Source: JASFJH01 sp050117725 (GTDB lineage: Bacteria; Pseudomonadota; Gammaproteobacteria; AKS1). Taken from it: a DNA stretch of 9,737 nucleotides. Below, one piece after another: positions 1 through 6,290 of the stretch (its first letter is position 1; the number at the start of each line of letters is the position of its first letter). Under the pieces are notes generated by a model. It did not search any database, had not been told where the DNA came from, and was given only the letters and a program-made list of their open reading frames with translations. Position numbers and translations under genes: made by a program. The stretch is from positions 1 through 9,737 of the forward strand of contig JASFME010000070.1 in the NCBI GenBank assembly GCA_050117725.1, read 5' to 3'.

Positions 1-1647
1 CTCATGTTGCTGCGCGAGTTGCAGTACGAGTTGTTCATCGAGCGGCTTGATGAAACGCATATTGGCGACCGTGGTATCGAGCTGTTCGGCGGCCTCCAGC
101 GCCGGGTCGAGCAGGCTGCCGAAGGCGAGCAGGGCGATGCGCTGGCCCTCGCGGCGCAGCTCGGCCTTGCCAATCGGCAGGGGCTCCAGCGATGTCCCTG
201 GCATGACACCGGGACCACTACCACGCGGATAGCGCACCGCGGCGGGGCCGTCATGCAGGTAGCCGGTATTCAATAGTTGCCGGCATTCCTGCTCATCAGC
301 GGGTGCCATAAGCAGCATGTTGGGTATACAACGCAGGAAACTCAGGTCAAAGGTGCCGGCATGGGTCGGACCATCGGCACCAACGATACCGGCACGATCA
401 ATCGCAAACAGTACCGGCAGGTTCTGCAGTGCAACGTCATGGATCAGCTGGTCATAGGCGCGTTGCAGGAAGGTCGAGTAGATCGCCACGACGGGTTTCA
501 TGCCCTCGCAGGCCAGCCCGGCTGCCAGGGTCACGGCATGTTGTTCGGCTATGCCGACATCGAAGTAACGCTGCGGGAATTGTTCGGAGAATTGCACAAG
601 CCCGGAACCTTCACGCATTGCCGGTGTGATACCGATGAGGCGGCTATCACTCGCGGCCATGTCGCACAACCAGTCACTGAAGACACTTGTATAGGTAGGA
701 GTGGTCTTGCTACTGCCAAGATTGGCACCGGTTTGCGGGTCAAATTTTGATACACCATGATAGCCACACGGGTTCTGTTCAGCCGGTGCATAGCCACGGC
801 CTTTTTGCGTCACGATGTGCAGCATGCGTGGACCTTTCAGGGTTTTCAGCGTGCGCAGGGTCTTTAGCAAGGCGGGCAGATCGTGGCCGTCAATCGGGCC
901 GACGTAGTTAAAGCCGAGTTCCTCGAACAGCGTGCCGGGCACGACCATGCCTTTCATGTGTTCCTCGGCGCGGCGGGCAAATTCCCATACCGGCGGCATC
1001 GTGCTCAGGACTTTCTTGCTGCCTTCGCGCACCGAGTTATACAGCTTGCCAGCCAGGATGCGTGCAAAATATTTCGACAGACCACCGACATTCGGTGAGA
1101 TAGACATGTCATTGTCGTTGAGAATAACCAGCAGGTCGGCATCGAGATCGCCGGCGTGATTGAGCGCCTCGAAGGCCATGCCGGCCGTCATGGCACCGTC
1201 ACCGATAATTGCGGTGACATGACGCTGTTCGTTATGTTGTTTGGTGGCAATCGCCATGCCAAGCGCCGCGCTGATCGAGGTACTCGAGTGACCGACGCCA
1301 AAGGCATCGTGCTCACTCTCACTGCGTTTCGGGAAACCGGCCGGGCCTCCCTGTTGTCGCAGGTGCTGCATCGCCTCGCGGCGGCCGGTGAGGATCTTGT
1401 GCAGGTAACTCTGGTGGCCAACATCCCAGACAAAACGATCCTCGGGGCTGTGAAACACGTAATGCAGCGCCAGGGTCAGTTCGATGGTACCGAGATTGGC
1501 GGCCAGGTGGCCGCCCGTGCGGCTTACCGTTTCAATAAGAAAACGGCGTGCCTCATCGGCGAGGTGCGGCAGATCCTGTTCGGCCAGCGCATGCAGGTCG
1601 TCAGGACAGTCAATTGTTTCCAGTAGTGGGTATGTCTCGGTGTTCAT
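1..1647 (-). CDS. dxs: 1-deoxy-D-xylulose-5-phosphate synthase, C-terminus cut by window edge
   Basis: DXS condenses pyruvate and glyceraldehyde 3-phosphate, with thiamine diphosphate, to give 1-deoxy-D-xylulose 5-phosphate; this is the first MEP-pathway step and also feeds thiamine and pyridoxal synthesis. I translated the minus strand from the ATG at 1647 and it stays open for 549 codons to the edge. Visible landmarks are GGHLAANLG near residue 45 (H47 matches E. coli H49), FGVGHSSTSISAALGMA, the thiamine diphosphate motif GDGAMTAGMAFEA from 149 to LNDNDMS at 176-182, and the transketolase-like pyrimidine domain with DVGIAEQHA, whose E368 matches the catalytic E370 of E. coli. The family is about 620-640 residues, so roughly 80 residues of the C-terminal domain lie outside. 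No frameshift or internal stop. It follows ispA in the same direction, consistent with an isoprenoid operon. The start has only a weak GGAA Shine-Dalgarno 7 nt upstream. Confidence 0.97.
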   Translation of the reverse strand, partial: MNTETYPLLETIDCPDDLHALAEQDLPHLADEARRFLIETVSRTGGHLAANLGTIELTLALHYVFHSPEDRFVWDVGHQSYLHKILTGRREAMQHLRQQGGPAGFPKRSESEHDAFGVGHSSTSISAALGMAIATKQHNEQRHVTAIIGDGAMTAGMAFEALNHAGDLDADLLVILNDNDMSISPNVGGLSKYFARILAGKLYNSVREGSKKVLSTMPPVWEFARRAEEHMKGMVVPGTLFEELGFNYVGPIDGHDLPALLKTLRTLKTLKGPRMLHIVTQKGRGYAPAEQNPCGYHGVSKFDPQTGANLGSSKTTPTYTSVFSDWLCDMAASDSRLIGITPAMREGSGLVQFSEQFPQRYFDVGIAEQHAVTLAAGLACEGMKPVVAIYSTFLQRAYDQLIHDVALQNLPVLFAIDRAGIVGADGPTHAGTFDLSFLRCIPNMLLMAPADEQECRQLLNTGYLHDGPAAVRYPRGSGPGVMPGTSLEPLPIGKAELRREGQRIALLAFGSLLDPALEAAEQLDTTVANMRFIKPLDEQLVLQLAQQHE

Positions 1648-1681
1648 CAGGGTATTCCGGGTGTGTCGCAATGATCCGGCT

Positions 1682-1753
1682 TTGCGCCGGCCGGCGCAAG
1701 GGGAAATTGCCAATACGGTGATAAATTTCCCTGTGGCGAGCCGGGACGCTCGC
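1682..1753 (-). repeat. Three consecutive inverted repeats in the ispA-dxs gap
   Basis: Reading in the direction of the operon there are: GCGAGC / GCTCGC (1753-1748 with 1741-1736, 6-nt loop); a perfect 8-bp pair GGGAAATT / AATTTCCC (1731-1724 with 1708-1701, 15-nt loop); and a perfect 18-bp palindrome TTGCGCCGGCCGGCGCAA (1699-1682). None is followed by a T-run, so this is not a normal rho-independent terminator. It could be RNA structure in the leader of dxs, an mRNA processing or stability element, or a protein binding site. No riboswitch was recognised. Confidence 0.5.
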
Positions 1754-1767
1754 TGCGGAGTAGCCGG

Positions 1768-2637
1768 TTAGTGGCCACGTTCAACGATATAGGCAGATAA
1801 CCAGCGTAAGGGATCGGCCTCGTCGCCAAACAGGGCAAGCCGCCCGACGGCCTCCTCATGCAGTTCCCGGGCGTGTTGCCGGGCCTCATCGAGGCCGAGC
1901 AGGGCCGGATAGGTGGACTTGTTACGGGCGATATCTGCGCCCTGCTGTTTGCCCAGCGTTTCCGTGTCGCCCTCGATATCGAGGATATCGTCGCGGATCT
2001 GGAAGGCCAGGCCGATGCACTTGGCGTAGTGGTCGAGCGCGTCAAGCTGTTCCGCGCCGGGCGTGGCACTCAGTGCACCGAGTCGCACGCTGGCACGGAT
2101 CAGCGCCCCGGTTTTGTGAATATGCATATTTTCCAGCTCGGCCAGGTCAAGTTGCTGTCCTTCCGAGGCCAGGTCAATGGCCTGGCCACCGGCCATGCCG
2201 CGCGAGCCACTGGCCAGTGCGAGGTGCTCGATCATGGCAAGGCGTGCTGTCGGGTTATCCGGCATGGCCGGGTCATGGGCGAGGATATAAAAGGCCAGGG
2301 CCTGCAAGGCATCGCCGGCGAGGATCGCGGTGGCCTCGTCAAACGCCCTGTGGCAGGTAGGCTTGCCGCGGCGCAGGTCGTCGTCATCCATGGCCGGCAG
2401 GTCATCGTGGATCAGCGAATAGGCGTGGATCAGTTCGACCGCGCAGGCCGGGCCATCGAGCTCGCCGGGGGAAACGCCAAGTGCCTGGCCGGTGGCATAG
2501 GCAAGCACGGCGCGCACGCGTTTGCCGCCCTCCAGCACGCTGTAACGCATGGCCTGGTGCAGGGCAGGCGGGGTGATCCCGCCTTTAGGCAGCCAGTGAT
2601 CAAGGGCCGTTTCGACGCGGCTTCTGCAATCACGCAT
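1768..2637 (-). CDS. ispA: Farnesyl diphosphate synthase (short-chain polyprenyl synthase)
   Basis: IspA joins dimethylallyl diphosphate and two isopentenyl diphosphates to give farnesyl diphosphate, the precursor of undecaprenyl carriers, quinone tails and other isoprenoids; it is cytosolic and Mg-dependent. Counting from the ATG at 2637 (289 residues), the substrate-binding GGKR is at 37-40, the first aspartate-rich motif DDLPAMD at 78-84 inside a stretch HAYSLIHDDLPAMDDDDLRR matching E. coli IspA, the HKTGAL motif near 174, and the second motif DDILD at 216-220. The Tyr-Ser pair just before the first motif is the usual farnesyl-length determinant. The frame is open further up to a TTG at 2685, which would add 16 residues and overlap xseB by 26 bp. 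I prefer the ATG because it lies just past the xseB stop (22-nt gap), although alignment with E. coli suggests a few more N-terminal residues and neither site has a strong Shine-Dalgarno. Confidence 0.95.
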   Translation of the reverse strand: MRDCRSRVETALDHWLPKGGITPPALHQAMRYSVLEGGKRVRAVLAYATGQALGVSPGELDGPACAVELIHAYSLIHDDLPAMDDDDLRRGKPTCHRAFDEATAILAGDALQALAFYILAHDPAMPDNPTARLAMIEHLALASGSRGMAGGQAIDLASEGQQLDLAELENMHIHKTGALIRASVRLGALSATPGAEQLDALDHYAKCIGLAFQIRDDILDIEGDTETLGKQQGADIARNKSTYPALLGLDEARQHARELHEEAVGRLALFGDEADPLRWLSAYIVERGH

Positions 2638-2659
2638 GAAGCGGTGCAGTTCCAGATTG

Positions 2660-2908
2660 TCAGTCGTCGCGGTCAAAGTCTTCAAGCCCGGTCTGGTCGG
2701 CGGTCAGGCTCTGCACTTTCTGTTCTGCCTGTTTCAGGGCCTGCTGGCATTGCCGGGTCAGGGCAATACCGCGTTCAAAATCCCTGAGCGATTCTTCGAG
2801 CGGAATTTCACCTTGTTCCATGCGTACGACCAGACCTTCGAGTTCGGCCAGGGCGGCCTCGAAATCAAAGCTGTCAGTCTTGTTTGTCCTGGTTTTTTTC
2901 GTTGCCAT
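2660..2908 (-). CDS. xseB: Exodeoxyribonuclease VII small subunit
   Basis: XseB assembles in several copies with XseA to form exonuclease VII, which degrades single-stranded DNA from both ends. The 82-residue protein has the family layout: a basic N-terminus (MATKKTRTNK), then the conserved helical hairpin with FEAALAELEGLVVRMEQGEI, PLEESLRDFERGIALTRQC and a Gln-rich second helix, and an acidic tail ending DFDRDD. E. coli XseB is 80 residues. It is the first gene of the leftward xseB-ispA-dxs group, a common gammaproteobacterial order; xseA is not in this window. Conservation through the helical core leaves little doubt about identity. The Shine-Dalgarno (ACGAGAT) is weak. Confidence 0.94.
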   Translation of the reverse strand: MATKKTRTNKTDSFDFEAALAELEGLVVRMEQGEIPLEESLRDFERGIALTRQCQQALKQAEQKVQSLTADQTGLEDFDRDD

Positions 2909-2937
2909 ATCTCGTTGTTACGCGTATCCGGGATTAT

Positions 2938-2971
2938 TGACAGTATGCCGTATAACCCGCCTTACTGTCAG
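2938..2971 (-). promoter_or_regulatory. Possible xseB promoter overlapped by an 8-bp inverted repeat
   Basis: On the minus strand CTGACA (2971-2966) is separated by 18 nt from CATACT (2947-2942), a weak sigma-70-like pair about 35 nt upstream of the xseB ATG. A perfect inverted repeat TGACAGTA / TACTGTCA (2938-2945 and 2963-2970, 17-nt spacer) falls on both boxes. If real, it could be an operator for the isoprenoid operon. The promoter call is tentative because the boxes are not close to consensus. Confidence 0.3.
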
Positions 2972-3027
2972 TGATAATGCCGCGCTACGTTACCTGTGGC
3001 ACCATGAGGCGTCAAATGTGTATCGTG

Positions 3028-3055
3028 TTGACATGCCCCGCCGGGCGTGCATAAT
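3028..3055 (+). promoter_or_regulatory. Sigma-70-type promoter of the rubrerythrin cassette
   Basis: A consensus -35 box TTGACA (3028-3033) is followed after 16 nt by CATAAT (3050-3055), which matches five of six -10 positions. Transcription would begin near 3061-3063, giving a leader of about 80 nt before the rubrerythrin ATG. The spacer is GC-rich, unlike the AT-rich sequence right after it. Confidence 0.7.
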
Positions 3056-3060
3056 GATGA

Positions 3061-3079
3061 TTTTAGACCGATTCTAAAA
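3061..3079. promoter_or_regulatory. Candidate operator: TTTTAGA-N5-TCTAAAA
   Basis: A perfect 7-bp inverted repeat with a 5-nt spacer sits exactly where transcription from the preceding promoter should start. The central 15 bases, TTAGACCGATTCTAA, have the 7-1-7 shape of Fur-family (PerR-like) boxes and also contain T-N11-A, the LysR/OxyR-type core. A position at +1 suits repression by steric hindrance. The regulator is not encoded in this window, so its identity is inference. Confidence 0.5.
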
Positions 3080-3141
3080 ACAGGGTAAGTCCGTCAGGTT
3101 TACCTTGTGTTACATCAACCAACCATCCGGAGGAAACACTC

Positions 3142-3561
3142 ATGGATCTGAAAGGCAGCAAAACAGAACAGTCCCTGAAAGACGCCTTTGCCGGCGAATC
3201 ACAGGCCAACCGCCGTTACCTGTACTTTGCAAGCAAGGCCGACGTGGAAGGCTACAATGACGTTGCCGCAGTTTTTCGCTCCACTGCGGAAGGCGAAACC
3301 GGTCACGCTCATGGCCACCTCGAATACCTCGAAGCCTGTGGCGATCCTGCTACCGGCATGACCTTTGGCGGTACTGCTGACAACCTGAAAACCGCGATTG
3401 CCGGTGAAACCCACGAGTACACTGACATGTACCCGGGTATGGCGAAGGCGGCCCGCGATGAAGGTTTTGATGAAATCGCGGACTGGTTCGAAACCCTGGC
3501 CAAGGCCGAGCGTTCCCATGCCAACCGTTTCCAGAAGGCACTCGACACCCTGGACGAGTAA
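3142..3561 (+). CDS. Rubrerythrin-family di-iron protein lacking the rubredoxin domain
   Basis: Rubrerythrins are ferritin-like four-helix bundles with a di-iron site that reduces hydrogen peroxide in the cytosol. This 139-residue protein covers the whole ferritin-like domain and stops before the C-terminal rubredoxin [Fe(Cys)4] domain found in classical ~190-residue rubrerythrin; no CxxC is present. Against Desulfovibrio rubrerythrin all metal ligands are kept: E19 (FAGESQAN), E52 and H55 (EGETGHA), E89 and E92 (GETHEYTDMYP), E123 and H126 (AERSHANRF). The start is firm: GGAGG at 3129-3133 lies 8 nt before the ATG. It is the first gene of the cassette, with its own strong promoter and candidate operator, followed by a hairpin. 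Without a rubredoxin domain it needs another electron donor; the Fe-S protein next door is a possible but unproven partner. Confidence 0.95.
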   Translation: MDLKGSKTEQSLKDAFAGESQANRRYLYFASKADVEGYNDVAAVFRSTAEGETGHAHGHLEYLEACGDPATGMTFGGTADNLKTAIAGETHEYTDMYPGMAKAARDEGFDEIADWFETLAKAERSHANRFQKALDTLDE

Positions 3562-3591
3562 CCCGGCTCAAGTGTTGGATATATCAAGCAC

Positions 3592-3621
3592 AGGGGTCGG
3601 TTCTTGCCGACCCCTTTGTTT
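3592..3621 (+). terminator. Rho-independent-like hairpin after the rubrerythrin gene
   Basis: A 9-bp stem (AGGGGTCGG 3592-3600 with CCGACCCCT 3607-3615) with a 6-nt loop is followed by TTTGTTT. The T-run is interrupted by a G and the next gene starts only 32 nt later in the same direction, so this may be a partial terminator giving more rubrerythrin transcript than downstream transcript. Confidence 0.7.
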
Positions 3622-3653
3622 CCAGCAACCCGTTTTCGTAAGGAGCACCGGAT

Positions 3654-4982
3654 ATGGCAGCTCGTGAAGGCAGTCTCGAAGCACCCACTCGTCACGCCCT
3701 GGATTGGCAAAGCGAGGCGTTCTGGGATGAAGAAGAATTATACAAGGAACTCGAACGTGTGTATGACATCTGCCACGGCTGTCGACGCTGTGTCAGCCTG
3801 TGTAACGCCTTTCCGACCCTGTTCGACCTCGTCGATGAATCCGAGACGATGGAGGTCGATGGTGTCGCGAAAAAAGATTACTGGAAGGTCGTCGATCACT
3901 GTTACCTGTGCGACCTGTGCTACATGACCAAGTGTCCGTACGTGCCGCCGCACGAATGGAACCTCGATTTCCCGCACCTGATGCTGCGCGCCAAGGCCGT
4001 CAAGTTCCGCAAGCACGGTGCCAGTTCGCGTGACAAGCTGCTGTCGTCAACGGACTTCGTCGGCAAACTCGCCGGTATCCCGGTGGTGACCGGTATCGTC
4101 AATGCCGCCAACAAGTGCAGCCATACGCGCGCCATCATGGAAAAGACCCTCGGCGTGCATCGCGAGGCGATCGTGCCGACCTATCATGGCAAGACCCTGC
4201 GCAAGCGCCTGGCCGGCCACAGCAGTACCGTCACGGCGGAGCCGACGGATGAAACGAAAGGCAAGGTGGCGCTGTTTGCCACCTGCTACGGCAATTACAA
4301 CGAGCCGCATATCGGCGAAGACCTCGTCGCCGTGTTCGAACATAACGGTATCCCGGTGACGCTGGCCGAGAAGGAACAGTGTTGCGGTATGCCCAAACTC
4401 GAGCTGGGTGACCTTGAGGCTGTGAAGCAGGCCAAGGAAGCGAATATCCCGGTGCTCGTGAAACTTGTCGACGAAGGCTGGGACCTCGTTGCGCCGGTGC
4501 CGTCCTGTGCGCTCATGTTCAAGCAGGAACTGCCGCTCATGTTTCCGGACGATGCCGACGTGCAAAAGGTCAAGCAGGCCATGTTTGACCCGTTTGAGTA
4601 CCTGATGCTGCGCCACAAGGCCGGCAAGCTGAACACGGATTTCAAACAACCGCTCGGCAAGATCAGCTACCACGTCGCCTGTCACCTGCGCGTGCAGAAT
4701 ATCGGCTTGAAAACCCGCGACCTGCTGCAACTCGTGCCGGATAGCGAGGTATTACCGATTGAGCGCTGTTCCGGTCATGATGGCACCTACGCGGTGAAGA
4801 AGGAGTTCCACGAGGTGTCGATGAAGATCGCCCGGCCGGTCGTGAACCAGGTGAAGAAGGCCGAGCCGGACCATTACTCGAGTGACTGCCCGATGGCCGG
4901 GCACCAGATTGAAAACGGCCTGCGCAATGACAACGAGCCGGAACACCCGTTGAGCCTGTTGCGCAAGGCATACGGTATCTAG
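3654..4982 (+). CDS. GlpC/HdrD-like iron-sulfur protein with two [4Fe-4S] motifs and degenerate CCG domains
   Basis: This 442-residue protein belongs to the heterodisulfide-reductase-related / GlpC-type Fe-S family, cytosolic or membrane-peripheral electron carriers. N-terminal ferredoxin-like motifs are C40-x2-C43-x2-C46-x3-C50 and C83-x2-C86-x2-C89-x4-C94-Pro. Two CCG-type repeats follow. The first has C211, CCGMP at 243-247 and C285, but the last CxxC is C285-A-L-M, so one Cys is missing. The second has HVACHLR (C343), CSG at 372-374 in place of CCG, and C412 in DCPMAG, so two are missing. Canonical non-cubane cluster sites of HdrB use five Cys. No membrane segment or flavin motif was seen. 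The start is firm: AAGGAG at 3640-3645 with 8-nt spacing. Flanked by rubrerythrin and DUF3501 genes, a neighbourhood I recall from many gammaproteobacteria. Substrate is unknown; electron transfer to the rubrerythrin or reduction of a disulfide are guesses. It is not glpC itself, as glpA and glpB are absent here. Confidence 0.92.
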   Translation: MAAREGSLEAPTRHALDWQSEAFWDEEELYKELERVYDICHGCRRCVSLCNAFPTLFDLVDESETMEVDGVAKKDYWKVVDHCYLCDLCYMTKCPYVPPHEWNLDFPHLMLRAKAVKFRKHGASSRDKLLSSTDFVGKLAGIPVVTGIVNAANKCSHTRAIMEKTLGVHREAIVPTYHGKTLRKRLAGHSSTVTAEPTDETKGKVALFATCYGNYNEPHIGEDLVAVFEHNGIPVTLAEKEQCCGMPKLELGDLEAVKQAKEANIPVLVKLVDEGWDLVAPVPSCALMFKQELPLMFPDDADVQKVKQAMFDPFEYLMLRHKAGKLNTDFKQPLGKISYHVACHLRVQNIGLKTRDLLQLVPDSEVLPIERCSGHDGTYAVKKEFHEVSMKIARPVVNQVKKAEPDHYSSDCPMAGHQIENGLRNDNEPEHPLSLLRKAYGI

Positions 4983-5010
4983 CCGGCTAACCCGACTCCA
5001 GAGGTGGAAC

Positions 5011-5595
5011 ATGAGCAAGTTAACGCGTGACGATCTGTATTCCCTTGAAGACTACGCCCGGCTGCGCCCCGAGTACCGCGCCAGGGTCATGGCGCACAAG
5101 AAAAACCGCCAGGTCAGGCTCGGCGAGCACGCAACCCTGTATTTCGAGGACCAGCTGACCATGCAGTACCAGATCCAGGAAATGCTGCGCATCGAGAAGA
5201 TCTTCGAGGCCGACGGTATCCAGGAAGAACTGGATGCCTACAACCCGCTGATCCCGGATGGCAGCAACTGGAAGGCGACTTTCATGCTCGAATATGAAGA
5301 TATCGAGGAACGTCGCGAGGCATTGGCAAACATGATTGGCATCGAGGACAAGGTCTGGATGCGGGTAGAGGGCCAGGAGCCCGTGTATGCGATCGCCGAT
5401 GAGGACCTGGAGCGCGATACCGGAGAAAAGACCTCGTCAGTGCATTTCCTGCGCTTCGAACTGACCCCGGAGATGGTCACCGCGGTAAAGCAGGGGGCGG
5501 CAATCGGTGCCGGTATCGATCACCCGGCCTGCCAGCAGCGAATCGACAGCCTGCCGGCGAACATCCGTGATAGCCTGGCAGCCGACCTGGGTTGA
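5011..5595 (+). CDS. DUF3501 family protein, function unknown
   Basis: I recognise the 194-residue product as DUF3501, a family with no assigned function that I recall being encoded next to rubrerythrin and GlpC-like Fe-S genes. It is soluble and strongly charged: no signal peptide, no membrane segment. Features are an N-terminal LTRDDLYSLEDYARLRPEYR, a basic patch HKKNRQVRLG at 29-38, then FEDQLTMQYQIQEMLRIEK at 45-63, which looks like a conserved helix rich in Glu and Gln, a beta-rich middle, and a C-terminal GIDHPACQQRI segment. It has a single Cys and no CxxC, so it is not itself an obvious Fe-S protein. The gene begins 28 nt after the Fe-S gene stop, with AGAGGTGG immediately upstream, so it is surely co-transcribed and probably translationally linked. 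A helper, stability or interaction partner of the Fe-S protein is the simplest inference, but nothing in the sequence proves it. Confidence 0.88.
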   Translation: MSKLTRDDLYSLEDYARLRPEYRARVMAHKKNRQVRLGEHATLYFEDQLTMQYQIQEMLRIEKIFEADGIQEELDAYNPLIPDGSNWKATFMLEYEDIEERREALANMIGIEDKVWMRVEGQEPVYAIADEDLERDTGEKTSSVHFLRFELTPEMVTAVKQGAAIGAGIDHPACQQRIDSLPANIRDSLAADLG

Positions 5596-5621
5596 CCCCG
5601 TACTGTAGCCGCTTTGGACAG

Positions 5622-5644
5622 GGCCGGCACATGCCGGCCTTTTT
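5622..5644 (+). terminator. Rho-independent terminator closing the rubrerythrin cassette
   Basis: GGCCGGCA (5622-5629) pairs perfectly with TGCCGGCC (5632-5639); the closing A-T pair probably opens to give a 7-bp stem with an ACAT loop. The run TTTTT at 5640-5644 follows directly. It lies 26 nt after the DUF3501 stop and separates the cassette from the CNP1-like gene. Confidence 0.88.
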
Positions 5645-5655
5645 GTCTGCGATCG

Positions 5656-5684
5656 TTGGGTTTATGGTTGGCTTGCGGTAAAAT
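5656..5684 (+). promoter_or_regulatory. Probable promoter of the CNP1-like gene
   Basis: TTGGGT (5656-5661) and TAAAAT (5679-5684) are separated by 17 nt. The -10 matches five of six consensus positions; the -35 keeps only the leading TTG. The predicted transcript would start near 5691, only about 3 nt before the annotated ATG, which has no Shine-Dalgarno sequence. Either the message is nearly leaderless or the true promoter is elsewhere. Confidence 0.45.
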
Positions 5685-5693
5685 CTTTCCGAT

Positions 5694-6269
5694 ATGAAAA
5701 TAATGAAACCAACGATTACTACACTTATCTGCCTGCTCAGTCTGGCCCGTCCCATCTTCCTTCTTGCTGACAGTCCTCTGCCAACCGATGATCCGGATTT
5801 GGGGGAATTTATCGAGGGCCCGAAATGGCAGGAACAGAAAGTCGATAAATTTCCCGATTGGCCGGACGAAGACAAGTTATTGCCGGTCGAAGTTGATGCT
5901 GTCGATGCCCCCTTTCGATTTTTTATCGATCCAGAATCTTTGACTGTCGGTTCCGACGGTGTGTCACGCTATACAGTTGTGATCAGGTCAAGCAGCGGTG
6001 CAAGTAATGTTATGTACGAGGGCCTGCGCTGCCGTACCCGTGAGTACCGTACCTACGCCTATGGCGGCACAAGTGACCACAAATTTCACAAGGCGACGGT
6101 AAGTAACTGGCAGCCTGTCCGTGAGACCAGTTCTGGCAGTATGATACATCGCTATAACTTCCTGCGTTATTACATGTGTGATCGGCTGGAGAATCCACGC
6201 ACAGTAGCAGATGTGTTACGCGAAATTCGCTATCCGAAGGATTATTTTGATAGCGGCGGGTATTTATGA
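5694..6269 (+). CDS. Exported CNP1-like family protein, function unknown
   Basis: The 191-residue product resembles the uncharacterised CNP1-like family of proteobacteria, recognised by RFFIDPESLTVGSDGVSRYT (75-94), VIRSSSGASNVMYEGLRCRTREYRTYAYG (96-124) and a later WQPV. The N-terminus is a signal peptide: Lys at 2 and 5, a hydrophobic stretch 7-25 interrupted by Arg-Pro at 19-20, and likely cleavage after A25 (or A18), so the protein should be periplasmic. C13 does not sit in a lipobox. In the mature part C113 and C162 could form a disulfide. A second ATG at 5703 (M4) is also possible; neither start has a visible Shine-Dalgarno. It has its own putative promoter after a terminator and ends 40 nt before parE with no terminator between, so parE may be partly read from here. 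Role unknown. Confidence 0.8.
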   Translation: MKIMKPTITTLICLLSLARPIFLLADSPLPTDDPDLGEFIEGPKWQEQKVDKFPDWPDEDKLLPVEVDAVDAPFRFFIDPESLTVGSDGVSRYTVVIRSSSGASNVMYEGLRCRTREYRTYAYGGTSDHKFHKATVSNWQPVRETSSGSMIHRYNFLRYYMCDRLENPRTVADVLREIRYPKDYFDSGGYL

Positions 6270-6290
6270 GCAGGAGAAAATCTCATAATC

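Noticed and set aside
277..1626. Several plus-strand open frames of 71-157 codons
   Set aside because: They are antisense shadows of dxs, which is intact and highly conserved throughout on the minus strand.
1648..1767. Thiamine pyrophosphate riboswitch or rho-independent terminator upstream of dxs
   Set aside because: No THI-box sequence was recognised, and none of the three hairpins is followed by a T-run.
2660..2685. 26-bp overlap between xseB and an ispA starting at TTG 2685
   Set aside because: The TTG has no Shine-Dalgarno. The ATG at 2637 removes the overlap and keeps all catalytic motifs, so it is preferred, though the true start is not certain.
1858..2787. Long open frame of 309 codons on the plus strand
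   Set aside because: It lies entirely antisense to ispA and xseB, whose proteins carry full family motifs. Its translation shows no recognisable domain.
4047..4730. Minus-strand open frame of 227 codons opposite the Fe-S gene
   Set aside because: The plus-strand product has all the expected Fe-S motifs in order. The antisense frame has no family signature and no ribosome binding site.
6284..6289. CATAAT as a -10 box for a parE promoter
   Set aside because: No acceptable -35 sequence lies 16-18 nt upstream (TATTTA, GTATTT and similar), so a promoter here is not supported.
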